Counted from the stretch's first letter, positions 51,108 to 62,233 are shown. The stretch is 64,000 nucleotides of DNA from Sphagnum compactum (GCA_965153455.1 OZ234495.1:1240001-1304000), one strand, 5' to 3'. Notes: generated by a model from the sequence alone, not told the origin. Translations and numbers: made by a program.

Positions 51108-52393
51108 TCATGGAGAACAGATTGTCCTCTGGTACTGGCAGCATGCCACAAACTTGGCCAGGGCGACCGTGTTTGTAGTCTGCATGAGCTCAACAAAAGT
51201 GCTAGTGTGGGTGAGGGGCAGGGTCGAACAAAAAGCGTTCCTTAACTTTCTGTGTATTTGGACAAACAAGAAGCAAGTGCTCTTCATCCTCAACCTTCCC
51301 CAAATCGCAGCCTCGACAAAGCCTCTTTACGTATGGCACACCCTTCCACGCACCTAGCACTACCTCAAGCTACGTGTTACCACATTGAAACCGGGCCAGA
51401 GCTTTTCCGAAACTAAACGCAGCTGATGTCACACAACTAGCTTTCTTTCTCGTACAACATACCCTTGAAGCGCAAGTATCTTGTCTGCACGTTGGTCCCG
51501 ATCTCGCGGTTGGTAAAGAGATTTTCAATGTAAGCCAGCCGCATATTATCTTTCACCCTTTTTACACTCAATATTGTGTGGGGAAAACCTGGAGGGGGTG
51601 AGGCCCCAACCTCTTGGTTGATCGGGCCTCCTGTCGTAGATCTAGCACCAACCGCCTACATTAGTTGTAGCGCGGCTAGCTAAACCATCTGAATTCCCAC
51701 CCATACGTTGTGCGCATTGCACCAAAGTACTTGGCTTTCCGCCCAACCTCTCACCCCTACTAGACGGGTCGGGTGTATGTGCATTGTTTCAGGAGCTGTT
51801 CCTAGCAGTTGAGTAGTCTTCGCCTGGAGCACACAGGTTGTTGCAGGCTTAGGCGTCGTTTCCAACGACGGTTGAACCGCAGGCAGAAAACCTGCCACCT
51901 CCTGGGACTGATTCTTGAGTAGCCATTTTTTCACGGATTTAGCCCAACAATTCTTTCCCACAACAAGCATAGCGAGTTGGGCTTCCCATGCCTTGCCCAA
52001 GATGCAGTCTTTAGTGACCGTGTTCACACGGTTATAGTACAACAACGCTTGTCCCCATGCAAAATGTTCAAAGGGGAATTTGCCAAATTTTGCCAGCACG
52101 ATGGACGTGCTAGTTGTTTTTTGCACCCCGAGCAAGGACTTGAGGAACCCTTAGTACACTACTTCAATAACCTCTATTTTGTTGGAGTCCACTCAAACCT
52201 CACAGGCATAACTTGGTGTGGAACGCACCAACGTGTTGAAGAGGTCACAGTGTAACTGGACATCCATAATACGTAGCTCCGCACAACAGCGGTTCAATGC
52301 GAACAACGAGTGCCTACTGGCAGCTGCTACATGTTCCACTGCACTGTCCAGGTTCGGGGTGGTCTCGAGCAGGATCCCAAGGTATTTGAAGGT
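51108..52393 (-). pseudogene. LINE ORF2 C-terminal region with Cys/His motif, broken
   Basis: Continues the RT frame with further in-frame stops at 52195-52193 (TGA) and 52153-52151 (TAA). 52135-51680 is open. Further on, LCRGCDLGKVEDEEH then LLLVCPNTQKV (about 51318-51240) gives the C-X2-C ... H-X4-C motif seen at the end of plant L1 ORF2. A frameshift near 51230 separates it from the final part, TFVELMQTTNTVALAKFVAC, ending at 51108. Confidence 0.8.
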
Positions 52394-53458
52394 CTACACA
52401 CGCTCTATAGCATCACCTTCAAACACAAACTCTTGGCATGGGTTAGTAGAGTTGAACACCATGACTTTTATTTTTCTCACGTTCACTGTAAGTCCACGTT
52501 CAACACAGAACTGTTGGAGCGCGTTTAACTGGCGCTGTAGTCCCACCTCTGACTTCGACGTCAGAGCAAGGTCATCTGCAAAAAGCAATAGCCATACGTG
52601 CACATTTGTTAGGGTCGGTGCATAGCATTCTCTGCCGTCCAAGCGCCCCTCCAAGGCATCCAAATATAGCCCAAACAATAGGGGGCTGATAGGGCAACCT
52701 TGCTTCACACCTTGTTGGCACTTGAAGCTAGAGGTGACACTTTCGCTTGGGTGGTTGATGCATACGGTATCCTTGGTATACATCGCTTGTAGACATCGCA
52801 AGAAGCATCCCTCCACCCCGAGGCTAGCCAACACCTCCCACAGCACTTCACGCGGCACAGTATCGAACACCTTTTTGAAGTCCACAAAGCAACAATAGAG
52901 TGGCTTCTTTTTTGCCTTGCTCTGTTCTATCAAAGTGCGCAATATGAAGAGTTGGTCAGTAGTGCGGTAATCTTTGCGAAACCCAGCTTGACCCTTGGCA
53001 CGCACCCCATGTTGTTCATCCCACTCGCTTAGCCTTTTGTCAAGGATCATAGTGAACAACTTTGCTAGGATAGGCCCAATAGTTATCCCCCTGTAGTTGT
53101 CAAATTCGGAAGCATCTCCCCCTTCAAAGAGCGCGTGGAGCACCCCAGTGGAAAGGGTTTCTAGAAAGCCTTCCACCAGAAAGCAGTTGAACGCTGTCAA
53201 TAGTGGCATGTGTAGCAACTCTCCCGCATCCAACATGAACTCAGTTTTCATACCATCCAAACCAGCAGCCTTATTCCTTTGTGGCTTTTTTAGCGCTTGA
53301 AACAGCTCAGCAAGTGTGATATCTATGTTTAGGATGTGGCTAGGTGGAGGTTCCGTCACCTGGGTCGAGTGATCAATTCGCAGCCATATGGGTGGCGGAA
53401 ACTGGCCAACTAGCCCACGGAAGCCTTCCAAAAGCGTAGCTGCACTAATTTTGTCCAC
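52394..53458 (-). pseudogene. LINE ORF2 reverse transcriptase domain
   Basis: A 354-codon open part of ORF2 holding the full set of RT blocks: AGFRKDYRTTDQLFIL (158-173), FVDFKKVFDTVPREVLW (191-207), GVKQGCPISPLLFGLYLD (250-267) and the active site LLLFADDLAL (290-299). The catalytic aspartates are intact. The frame is open upstream as far as a stop near 53485, and continues downstream after TAG at 52394-52396 with TFKYLGILLE, the usual block after the active site. The Met at 53458 is only the first in-frame Met, not the true start. Confidence 0.9.
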
Positions 53459-53759
53459 AACGGGTGCCCTTGGCCGATACTTTTTTCAGAACGAGAGTGT
53501 ATCCACCTTGGCAAACGTACACATATGTTGAGCTCTTGCAGTTTCCCAGAAAATTCTTTTTTTTTTTAATAAATTTTTTAGTTTACTTGCCTGATGTTTA
53601 GCGGCGTGCGAATCGGGGTTGGCTTTCAGCCAGAGCCTCAGCTCGCTTCGCTATACGACAGTCAGCATCAAACCAGGGTTTATGGCAATGTCGTGCTCTG
53701 CAGTTTCCTTCCGAAGGCTTACAGCCAAAAGTAAACTCTGTTGCAACACCCATGCACTG

Positions 53760-54783
53760 CTACAGTAGGTCAGTTAACCCGTCTGCCCCTAGATGCCCGA
53801 TTGAATCAACAACCCATAGGTTTCCAAGATTCGATGCTAGGGCAAGCTGATACTTTTCAGCTTTTGATTTATCATATTTGAACCTAGGTAAGAATTTTTT
53901 TGTTACAACTATATGTTGTGGCTCAACAAAACTACAATTGATGCTCAACCGTAGGCGTAATGGCCTATGGTCGAAGTCTCCCCCCATTGCGTAATAGCAA
54001 GTGTCGTCTATTATCACCTCGAGGTGTGTAGCAGCTTGCCAAATTGCAGGTGAACCAACAATATAATCGACAGTGCTACGCCCCCCATTTTCCAAGCAAA
54101 TGAATTCCTCTGATTCGTCGCCAGGTGTCCGGTCGTTGAGGATGAGCAACTTAGCGTCAGAACATAGGTCCAAGAGCTCGTGGCCCCAGCCGCCAACACT
54201 GGCGTCGCGATTCTGTCGCTTAGCCACGGCACTTGGTTGCTCAGTCTGAATGAGCTCAGGTGCTTATAACAGTTCACAAAGGTCGCTAGTGTCGATGGTA
54301 TCTGGTAACGTTGCAGTTCGCGCATTCAAATCCCCTCCCAATAATACTATGCTCCTTAGAGTTTGAACTTTAGCAGTATCTGCTGCCAGGTTTTAGAACA
54401 AGGATTTGTTCTTGTGTTTGGAACCAATAGGGGCAGCACACACCACGCAGACATACAAGTCAGGGGCAACACCCCTGCTGACCCGTAGCCATAGATAAGA
54501 ATCGTGGCTTCCTTCCTTCCTTCCACTGTGACAGGTTTGGGCCGAAGTGGCTGCGAAAGTAAGCAGCAACCCCTCCGCTATGTTTTATCGCTTTTATTCT
54601 TCCCGGCTGCACAGTGCGCGCTACTGCAAGTGAGTCAAACCCTTCAACGTGTGGCAAATGTTGGCCTGGGAAGTGCCAGGTTTCAGTTAATAAGACAAGG
54701 TCAGCATCCTGAAATAGCTATAGTATTTGCACCCCCGTTTCTAGTTTATTTACACCACCCCCGTGCATGTTCCATAATACCAT
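53760..54783 (-). pseudogene. LINE ORF2 endonuclease domain, broken
   Basis: Begins MVLWNMHGGGVNKLE at 54783. Recognisable APE-type motifs are LLTETWHFPG (catalytic Glu), LLGGDLNAR, ENGGRSTVDYIVGSP and GGDFDHRPLRLRL near 53965, where the usual SDH triad residue Ser is Phe. Breaks include a TAG early on, a shift at a GGAA repeat (about 54508-54527), TAA codons before NLAAD and before APELI, and a TAG at 53760-53762. Confidence 0.82.
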
Positions 54784-54810
54784 GCATAGGTCTCTCTCGT
54801 CCTTGTGGCT

Positions 54811-55661
54811 TTAGATACGGGAAGGTGGGCAAATCCGAGTGCCGTTGACAAAGAGCTCAGCTGCGCGCCAGAAGGAGCACTTGTTTGCCGCCTTGGCCTC
54901 CTTGAACAGCGGCCACAGCTGCGATTTGAGTGCCTGTTGCACGGGTGTGAGGTCCTCGTCTAGGCCTAATTTGGTCCTCGCCAGGCTTTTGCGCCCTCGC
55001 AGCGCGGCCTGGCGGTCTTCGCTTGTTGCGAATTTGAGTAGCATCGCACCGAAGCGCGCACCCGTCGTCGAAGTGGAGGCTCGCACGGTCGCAGGCCGTT
55101 GCCATGTGGCAGTGACGACCTTGGCCGCAGCCTCATTTGCCCTTGCAACAGTTCTGTGTTGAATCGCTACACCAGCTCCTTTTCGGTCTCGCCTTCCTTG
55201 GCCTCAAAGCTTGTGAAGCGCAAGTTGAGCTTGCGTTTCTCCTGTTTGGGCATGTTGGCCAGGGTCTCCACAACCCGGCTGACCACCTGACGCACGTTCT
55301 TGGCCACCACTGTGGTCCATTTGGGCTCCTTCGCAGAAGCAGCCTTGGTTGTGACAACCGCGGCCACCTCGCGCTCCATTAGTTGGTTGACCGCAAGGTT
55401 GCCAGCGGCCGCAAGAGATGTAATGTTCTCGATGGCCGCCTCCATCTTGGACAATTGCGCGTCAATAAGCGAGCTGTCGGTCTTGAGGCCCATGACTAGC
55501 CAATGCCCGACTAGGGCTGACTAGTAGACCGATAGGGGTGCATTGTTTGGAACATTGAGCCCGGCGTTGTTGCAGTACGTCTTGGCAATGTCCTTCTTCA
55601 GCATGAAAATGTCTGACATTACATTGAAAGGACACCACAGCAGTGCAGCATCGAGTGCCAT
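54811..55661 (-). pseudogene. LINE ORF1 (RNA-binding protein), broken
   Basis: Starts MALDAALLWCPFNVMSDIFM at 55661 and ends ...ELFVNGTRICPPSRI, stop at 54811-54813. The middle part (55493-55170) is an Ala/Glu/Lys-rich helix-forming region; the C-terminal part includes AMLLKFATSEDRQAALRGRK, typical of the RRM/CTD region of plant L1 ORF1. A TAG interrupts it near 55525 and another at 55167-55169, with a frameshift between about 55150 and 55090. Confidence 0.8.
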
Positions 55662-55825
55662 CGCGGAGTTTTTCAAATCTTAAACCCTAAACCAATGTCT
55701 AGTTTTTCAAAAGGATTGGAGAAGTCAAAAAACACATGGGTTTTAGCCCCAAAGAAAATTAAAAAAGGCTCAGAAGTCAAAACCAAAAACCTGGAATTGT
55801 CCTTGTTGGCTGGCTGTCACAGGAG

Positions 55826-56159
55826 CTTTTGAAATCCAGAACATCCCCACCATGCATTTTCTTCTTTCTGAACAAGACGAAGCTCAGCAAGAACCGCATT
55901 CAGCTCAACAAGCTCCTTCTTCTTCAACTCTTTCTTGGAGAGTTGCCGTTTTGGCTCCCTAAATACCACAGGCAGCGAGGTCTCAGATTTGGCTGGGGCA
56001 GAGTGACATACTACGCCATTGCCGCCAGCTACTTTTTGTCTTTGGTTTTTTTATGATCGCCAAGATGAGAAAATGTGTGCTCTGAGGCTGTCTATCCTCG
56101 TCCTCCTTTGTTTGTGTCTCTTTCTCTTCTAATGCCAGAAACTTCTGCAAATTTTGCAT
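55826..56159 (-). pseudogene. small lysine-rich gene fragment next to the LINE 5' end
   Basis: From an ATG at 56159 the minus strand reads MQNLQKFLALEEKETQTKED..., then after a likely shift in an A7 run near 56045 a second frame reads KNQRQKVAGGNGVV, PVVFREPKRQLSKKELKKKE, LVELNAVLAELRLVQKEE and stops at 55826-55828. The Lys/Leu/Glu-rich stretch looks like a real coiled coil from a plant protein, but I cannot name it. With no intron and a frameshift it may be a retrocopy or a gene fragment. Confidence 0.4.
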
Positions 56160-58046
56160 TCAGGTTTTGATGAACATTCTGAATCTAGCTAACATCTCTG
56201 CGGAGAAGGATCCGAAAATCTTATCATCGTCAAGCCAGATTCTGCATTCACCTTTCGTGAGGAGAAATCTTAATCCAGCTAATAACGAAAAGTGCGATTG
56301 CAAAGATCCGCAAGAAGGATCTGTGTTCATAACTCTAACAAGATGGATCGAAAAATCTGATTCTACAATTATGTACGATTTGTAGCGACAAAACCCCTAA
56401 CAAAGCGACAACGAAAATGACGAAAAATAGGATACAATCGAACGTTGCAACCACTCACCCTCATGTTCTCCTCCAAAAAAAACTCCAAAAAATCCCCATA
56501 TGTTTAAAAAAATTTGTTTTTAATTTCGCAAAACAAATTAAAGCTACCAACAAGGTTTTGAGTTTGAAGTGTTTATGTTTTTTCAAAAAAATTATTTTTG
56601 AACTCATAAATCACCTATATTTCATTCATTGTACCTTATAACTTTGATAAAATTTTCAAGGTTCTTTTGTTCCCTTGGCACTTGATAATATTAAATAATC
56701 ATACACAAATGTTTACATATTATTAACATAAAAATCCAATCAAAGATTGATAATCGAAACCATCGCAAAACAAAAAGGGAAGGCCAAAGAAAAACCAAAG
56801 GACGCACATCTTGTAAGAACCAAAATGAGCAAGAGCTAATCCCTCTGGTGATAGGAAGCTATTTCACTCACAACCCTTCTAATGTCACCTGCATGCAAAT
56901 TGTGAGATTTAATAGTAATGGGAGCATATTTTGCATCTTTACAAAGCAAATTTTGTGATTAGTGTAAACCTTTGAAGGGGATTGGCTGATGATCTCCCCC
57001 GCCCTCCTCCCCAAAGTTTTATTAAATAGGAAAAAAATCCATATGGTCGGTAAGTTCAATAAAATAAAATAAATATAGAAAAATTTAAAAAGTCAGAAAT
57101 GCATGTGGACCTGTGACTTGCAAAAGGAATGGTGGCCCGTCAAATACTCGGGTCCCACGCGCCTACTTACGCCTCGATTCCCGGGCCAACCTCCCGATTC
57201 CCTGGATCCTGTTTCACTCCGACCCTACCAATTTTGTTTTTGGGGAATAATGTAATTTCAATTTTAATCCATTTATTAAAAAAAATTATATTCTTTTATT
57301 TGACTACCCGTTCCCCCCCCCCGCCCCCCCGGTCTTGAGCAGCCTAGGTCCAAAGTCGCTTTGTCCTTTGGTCCTTTTCACACTATGGCCGTGGACGTTG
57401 GCCATGATATAATAAAAATCAAACAAATTATTGGGAAATTTTGAGTTTAAATTTTATTTTGATTTTGGAAATAAAATGAAAGAAATAAAAATTCAATAAA
57501 AAAAGAAAAAGAGAAAAGCATGCGTTACCCTAAACCCTACTTTCTTCTTCATAATTTTATAAAGCGATGCTAAATTAATGCAAAACAAATTCAAAGAAAC
57601 CTTCATCTCTCTTTGTTTTTTGTTTTGTGTTTGCTAATTGAGGAACTTCAGTGATCCCCCTTTTTTTTCTTCAAAAAAATAAAATGGGATGAAACGTACT
57701 GTAAATTTAACCAGTCGACCAACTCATGGGTGTTCCCGTTTGTAGTTTCCCATATCAACCGGAGACACACGATATATGTAAAGTTGTTAAACATTTGAAT
57801 AAAAACTTCTTCATGTGCAAGAAAGCGGAAACCTCTCGCTTTTCCCTTATGTTGCAAGAGTCATGTGTCATTTGTCGAAAATCCGTCACACCTTTTCCTC
57901 ATTTGCATGCTTGCTTGCTGGCCTTGGTAAATCGACTATTGATTTACACGTTCCGAAGCCCCATCCTCCATCCCATACGCAGCCATTCTTTTGTTCGACA
58001 AGGTAACAAGCGGGATTCTCCACACGATTCAACTTCCATTCTCCCA
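56160..58046. other. spacer, no gene seen
   Basis: Holds short frames without motifs (56167-56385 plus, 56417-56641 plus), a C-rich run at about 57312-57331 and a telomere-like CCCTAAACCCTA at about 57529. AT-rich from 56470 on. Confidence 0.45.
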
Positions 58047-58096
58047 CCCCCCCCCCCCCCCCCCCCTCCCAAAAAAAAAAAAAAAAAAAAAAAAAA
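58047..58096. repeat. C20 tract followed by A26 tract
   Basis: Twenty C residues (58047-58066), TCCC, then twenty-six A residues (58071-58096). The Pro/Lys-rich and Gly/Phe-rich frames over it are artefacts. Tracts this long are prone to length errors in sequencing. Confidence 0.95.
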
Positions 58097-58309
58097 CCCA
58101 ACCTCGGGTGAAAATATGCGGATGTGTTTCGCCCTCGGGTGCCTTCCGCTACACAAAGAAAACTACCAATGGCCCCCCCACCCAACCAAAACCAAAAAAA
58201 CAAAAAAAACCCCCAAAACCAAATACTTCAAAACCCCAACTCAATACTTCGAAGAAAGAGTGAATAATTAAAAGAATTCTCATTAGGTAAGAGAAAATGC
58301 TTCATAAAC

Positions 58310-58676
58310 GAAAGGGTTAAATTTTCAGCGAGTTTTTTTTAAAGCTACTTTACGTTCGTTACCAGGGTGGTAAGTCAGGATGGGTCTGTAAATAGTATTT
58401 TACCGCAGTAATAATTGAATCATGAGAGGTTAAATCTTCGGAGTGTTTTTTTGATTATTTACTTCTGTACGTGCACTACTACCACGGTAAGTAAGTTCGA
58501 GATGGGTCGGTAACTAGTACTTACTATTTACCGCAGTAATTGGATCGTATGAGGTAAAAAGAAAATCTTGAGCGAGTTTTGTTTTTATACTTTTTGTACG
58601 TTCCTTTACCACGGTAGGTAAGTCGGATTGGTCGATAATTATTATTTACTATTTACCACAGTAATTGGAGCGCGCG
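58310..58676 (+). promoter_or_regulatory. three ~120-bp tandem modules upstream of a gene
   Basis: Units lie at about 58310-58427, 58428-58550 and 58551-58676. Each has, in order, a GAGTTTTTTTT-like T tract, GTACGTTC-like sequence, TACCACGGTA(A/G)GTAAGT, GGTCGGTAA-like sequence and TATTTACCGCAGTAATTG. The order and spacing are kept although the units have diverged. They end just before the GA-rich leader of the downstream gene, which suggests a repeated regulatory module. Confidence 0.75.
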
Positions 58677-60290
58677 AGGCGGGTGTCGAGAGAGACGAGA
58701 GAGAGAGAGAGAAGACGCGTCACGAGCTTCGCTGCTGCGATCCATTTTCTCGCTGCGGCGAGCGGGCGAGCGAGCGAACGCTCACTTTCTTAGTTAGTTA
58801 GTTTTTTTTTTTTGTTGGGTAGCTCCGTGAAATCTTTCAAGTTTTTGAGAGTATTCAGGAGCTTCATTAAGTTAGCAGGATTTTTTAAGGATTTTGTAGA
58901 ATTAAAACAAAAATTGGTTTGGTTTTTCTTCTGCTGCTTGCTTTCTGTGGTTTTTGTTTCCTGGAATTCCACGTTTGTCGTCGTAGTGCTGCTGGTGTTT
59001 CTTTTTTTTCTCTCTTGGCGTGTCGCTGTATCGAATCCGATTTTGGAGCTTTTCTGAGACGTGAATTGTAGTTCAAAGACGTGGAGTAGGAAGTCTTTTT
59101 CTCGCAAGTCGGATGTTTGAAAGAGGAAGAACAAGGAGAACAAGGAAGCAGCAGCGGAAGAAGAAGAAGAAGAAGAAGAAGAAAGAGGGAGAAAGCGTGT
59201 CTGGAGAAGAAAGAGTGTTTTGGAGCTCGACCTTAACGTGAGACGAAGAGGAAGGTGATCGTCGTCGTCGTAATCGTCGTCAGCTAGAAGGATGACAGGA
59301 GAAGGAGGTTGCGGAGTCGGAGGTGTGGCCCCGGAAGAGATGGAAGGTGAAAGCGGATCGCGAACTAAGCGATGCGTGGTCCTGAAAGATGAGAAGGAAG
59401 AGCGGCTTGTCTTCCTGTGACAGCCACTGCTCGCCGCGCTGTGCTTCCAGTTCCTTTCACATGCTGGTAAACCCCCTCCCTGTTGCTCCAATAATCTCCT
59501 TCAATTGCTCTTTTTTATCACGAGCAGACCTGGTTCACCAAGTCCTGTGGGAATCCCAAGAGACTTTCACGTCCTTGAAATTTTCTTCTTGGAGTGGTTG
59601 TCTCCTCCAGGCTATTAGCATCAGAAAGCTTTCCGGTAGTCCTGGAAAGTGTAAGGAGATCCGCTCTGTGCTTCCAATGAGCACTGTCCTCTTGTCTGTG
59701 CTTGCAATGAGCACTGTCTTTTTGTCTCTGTGCTTGCAATAGCACTGTAGTCTGTCGCTCGTCTGTCACTCTTCTCTTATCAGAGCCTGAATATGTCGCA
59801 GTGGTCCTCTCTGACATTTTCTTGTAATGCTAACTCACAATGCCTGGGCAACAATCAGTTTTGATCGAAAAAATTTCAGAGAATTTTCTCTGAGCCTTGA
59901 GAGCTTGGCTATGAATGTGTGCTCTGCTGCAATCTGAAGATGACTAAGGGTTTTTGAATTGAGTGATCAAGGTATTTGTATGAATGTAGCACAGCAGCAG
60001 CAGGTCGTGCAGGTGGCTCAATGGGGAGAGGTTGTTTTATGTTCCAGGAATTTTAGGTCACATTGCAGCAAACATACCTTCTTCATTTGTCAAGAAAACA
60101 AAACTCTTGTGGACTTGCCATCTCTGATTTTGTTTCCATTTTCATTTTGCTCATGTGATTTGGAATGCATCTACATGTTAGGTTCCACATGAGAGATTTT
60201 TGTTTGCATACACTTGTGTAGTAGTAGTATATGTGGTGCTTCTTGGCTCACATAAATCTTACACTGTGGATGCAGGTCTGGTGAACCAAA
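58677..60290 (+). promoter_or_regulatory. 5' leader of the downstream gene: GA and GCGA repeats, small uORF, intron(s)
   Basis: GA repeat (58688-58712), GCGAGCGAGCGA-type repeat (about 58757-58780), GAA repeat (59157-59182), then a 42-codon uORF at 59292-59420 (MTGEGGCGVGG..., TGA). Possible intron signals are a GTAAAC donor at about 59467 and a GTATTT donor at about 59972, with an acceptor TGTGGATGCAG ending at 60275. An in-frame TGA at 60282-60284 shows that coding in the last exon begins at or after 60291. Exon-intron structure is inferred. Confidence 0.45.
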
Positions 60291-60920
60291 ATGCCAAAGT
60301 TGATGAAATTTAGCCTTCGGAGCTTTTTGACATTTTTTGCAGGGCAGAAGCATCGCAAACGCAGGTCATTGCAAGTAGCAGAGATGAGGTCCGAGTCAGT
60401 AGTAGTAGAAAAGAGACTTAGCATAGATACAGAGCTCCCTGTCAGTGAGAGAGAAACTCATAACCAGCTCTCCAGTTACACTAGTCTACGGGACTTGATG
60501 CCAGCAAGCCGGCCCATCAGCCCAATCAAGCAGAAGAGAGAAAGCTCAAGAACTGCTGAGAGAGAACTGGAGGAAGATGACCCCCACTGGCCAGGTGGAG
60601 GAGCACGTCCTCCGATCAAGAACCGACTTGTGGAACAAGCTGCACGTGCTTATCTCCTTCCTGCAGGAGCACAAACTGCACCTTCTGAACAGTTTTTTGC
60701 ACGCTATTGGGCGAAGCTCACCAGCAGTGGCAGTCTTCATGTTCGTCCTAGTACTGAGGACCTTTACACCCCTGTGCATCATGACTCTGGTCATCTTGAT
60801 AGCCACTTTGAGTGTGGCTTCAGCTGCCTTCCCAGCTTCCTCTGGGTTAGCTTCACCCACATCTTCAGCTGCCTCTTCAGCAATGTTCGACCTCAGTCTG
60901 TGGGTTTCCTCAGTGCTTAG
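60291..60920 (+). CDS. plant protein of unknown function with IKNRLVEQAARAYL motif
   Basis: 209-codon frame starting MPKLMKFSLRSF, with an in-frame stop just upstream. The N-terminus is basic (KHRKRRS at about 20-26). The middle contains SSYTSLRDLMPASRPISPIK and then PPIKNRLVEQAARAYLLP (about 106-123). From memory, a Ser/Pro-rich stretch leading to an IKNxLVxxAAxAYL block occurs in uncharacterised plant proteins; I could not check this. The C-terminal 45 residues are Phe/Cys-rich. There is no clear signal peptide or domain of known function. Possible internal acceptors (TTTTTTGCAG at about 60334-60343) mean the N-terminal 18 residues could be intronic. The competing frames at 60577-60987 (plus) and 60546-60980 (minus) look like shadows. 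Confidence 0.6.
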   Translation: MPKLMKFSLRSFLTFFAGQKHRKRRSLQVAEMRSESVVVEKRLSIDTELPVSERETHNQLSSYTSLRDLMPASRPISPIKQKRESSRTAERELEEDDPHWPGGGARPPIKNRLVEQAARAYLLPAGAQTAPSEQFFARYWAKLTSSGSLHVRPSTEDLYTPVHHDSGHLDSHFECGFSCLPSFLWVSFTHIFSCLFSNVRPQSVGFLSA

Positions 60921-62233
60921 CTCTGCACTTTTTAGGGGCTCTGAAACTTCAGAGATTTCCTTAATCCCCCAAAAGGCCATGGCATAGTCAATAAGCTCAA
61001 ATAGTTAAACGGGCCTTATTGTCTCATGAGTCTTCTGGCCTAGATGATCATAGTGGGGATTTATATGCTGGTGCACATTATGAGCCTGTTGATTTTGATG
61101 TGCCTTGTATAGCTCAATAGCTAGCAGAGGTCAGATCATCCCACAAAGCCAAAGAGATTACAGGTTGCAGGCTTACATTACCTTGGGGAGGGTTTTTCTG
61201 TTTTTCAGGATCTGGCAAAGTCCAACTGTTGGGCAAAGATTCAAAGGAATGTGATGGCAACTGACATCGGGAATCAAGTGATTTTTGGAAATTTGTGGAT
61301 TCCATGTGGAAAGAAGGCCATTCTGGTATGTACAATTTGTGTGATTCAGGTGTGGGCCCCTTGTGAAAGATGACCAAAAAAGAGAGTGGGAGTGTGGAAA
61401 AACTCTCACGGCTGTGAAATATCGATAGACAAACTCTTGGCATGTGCTTTTTGAGCAGAAGGTTTGGGCAAGAGGGATAATGGGTCCTTTTTTCTGACCA
61501 ACAGATTCTGTAATCCATAGTGAGGTTTGTAGTTTATACAAACATCTGAAATGTATTCAATTTTCTGATGTAAATGGTGAAGGGGGAGGGGGAAGAGGAA
61601 ATGTTCAAGTCATTGGTTTTGTAGGAGCTCGATTTGTTTCTCTTAGACAACTTTAGTGGAACCATCATGTATTTGTTCTGTTTCAAACATACCCATGAAT
61701 TGTTACTGCTGCATTATTAGTTAGCACAGGCTTCTACCTCACTATATTGTGGAGGAAATAGCTTTGTTGCAGGAGTGCACACCATTCTCAAGTGGAAGAG
61801 AGAAGCTGGCCAGTTGTACAAGAATGCTTGACACTGGTGTTGTTTCTCCAATTGCATGACAACGGAAGCTTGCTGCAGAATTTTCTGGTCAGTTTCTGAC
61901 TCTCAAAACCAAATCAGACTGTTTGAATTCCCTGCCTGCCATCTCCTTTTGAGCTTGTGGGAAACTAGCCAGCTGTTTTTGCCTTGATGACCACACACGC
62001 TCATGAAGGGACAGTAGGGTCAATTGCATCTCAATTCCTGTGTTGATGGCAGAGAGCTTCTGTTTGTTGTACAGAGGAGATTGTGGAAATTTGATCTATT
62101 GAGAGTTGTATTGACAAAGATAATCTGACAAGACACATGAGATTTATTAGTCCAGATCTACTACTAGACCAAGAAGTAGTTGGCATGTAGCAAAGTTTGG
62201 ACGGATATTTTATATAAAATCTTAACTAAAAGA
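60921..62233. other. 3' flank and spacer, no gene seen
   Basis: Moderate complexity after the stop codon, probably 3' UTR and then spacer. Minus-strand frames at 61114-61541 overlap each other and show no family features. Confidence 0.4.

Larger units (their letters stand above)
51020..55690 (-). mobile_element. L1-type LINE retrotransposon, nearly full length, mutated
   Basis: On the minus strand the order is ORF1 (55661-54811), a 27-bp gap, then ORF2 (from an ATG at 54783): APE-type endonuclease, reverse transcriptase and a C-terminal Cys/His motif ending at 51108. The spacing and order are those of plant L1 elements. Several stops and frameshifts disable both ORFs. The element is much more GC-rich than the DNA on its 3' side. 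A T-run on the plus strand near 51019-51027 may mark the poly-A tail, but I could not define target-site duplications. Confidence 0.88.

Noticed and set aside
57886-58271. Pro/Lys-rich and Gly/Phe-rich ORFs on both strands
   Set aside because: They are translations of the C20 and A26 homopolymers.
58790-59491. 233-codon minus-strand ORF rich in Ser
   Set aside because: It is the complement of GA/GAA microsatellites and the leader of the plus-strand gene; no family features.
60546-60987. other-frame ORFs of 136 and 144 codons over the 60.3-kb gene
   Set aside because: They overlap the frame that holds the conserved-looking motif and have no features of their own; I keep some doubt because exon structure is unproven.
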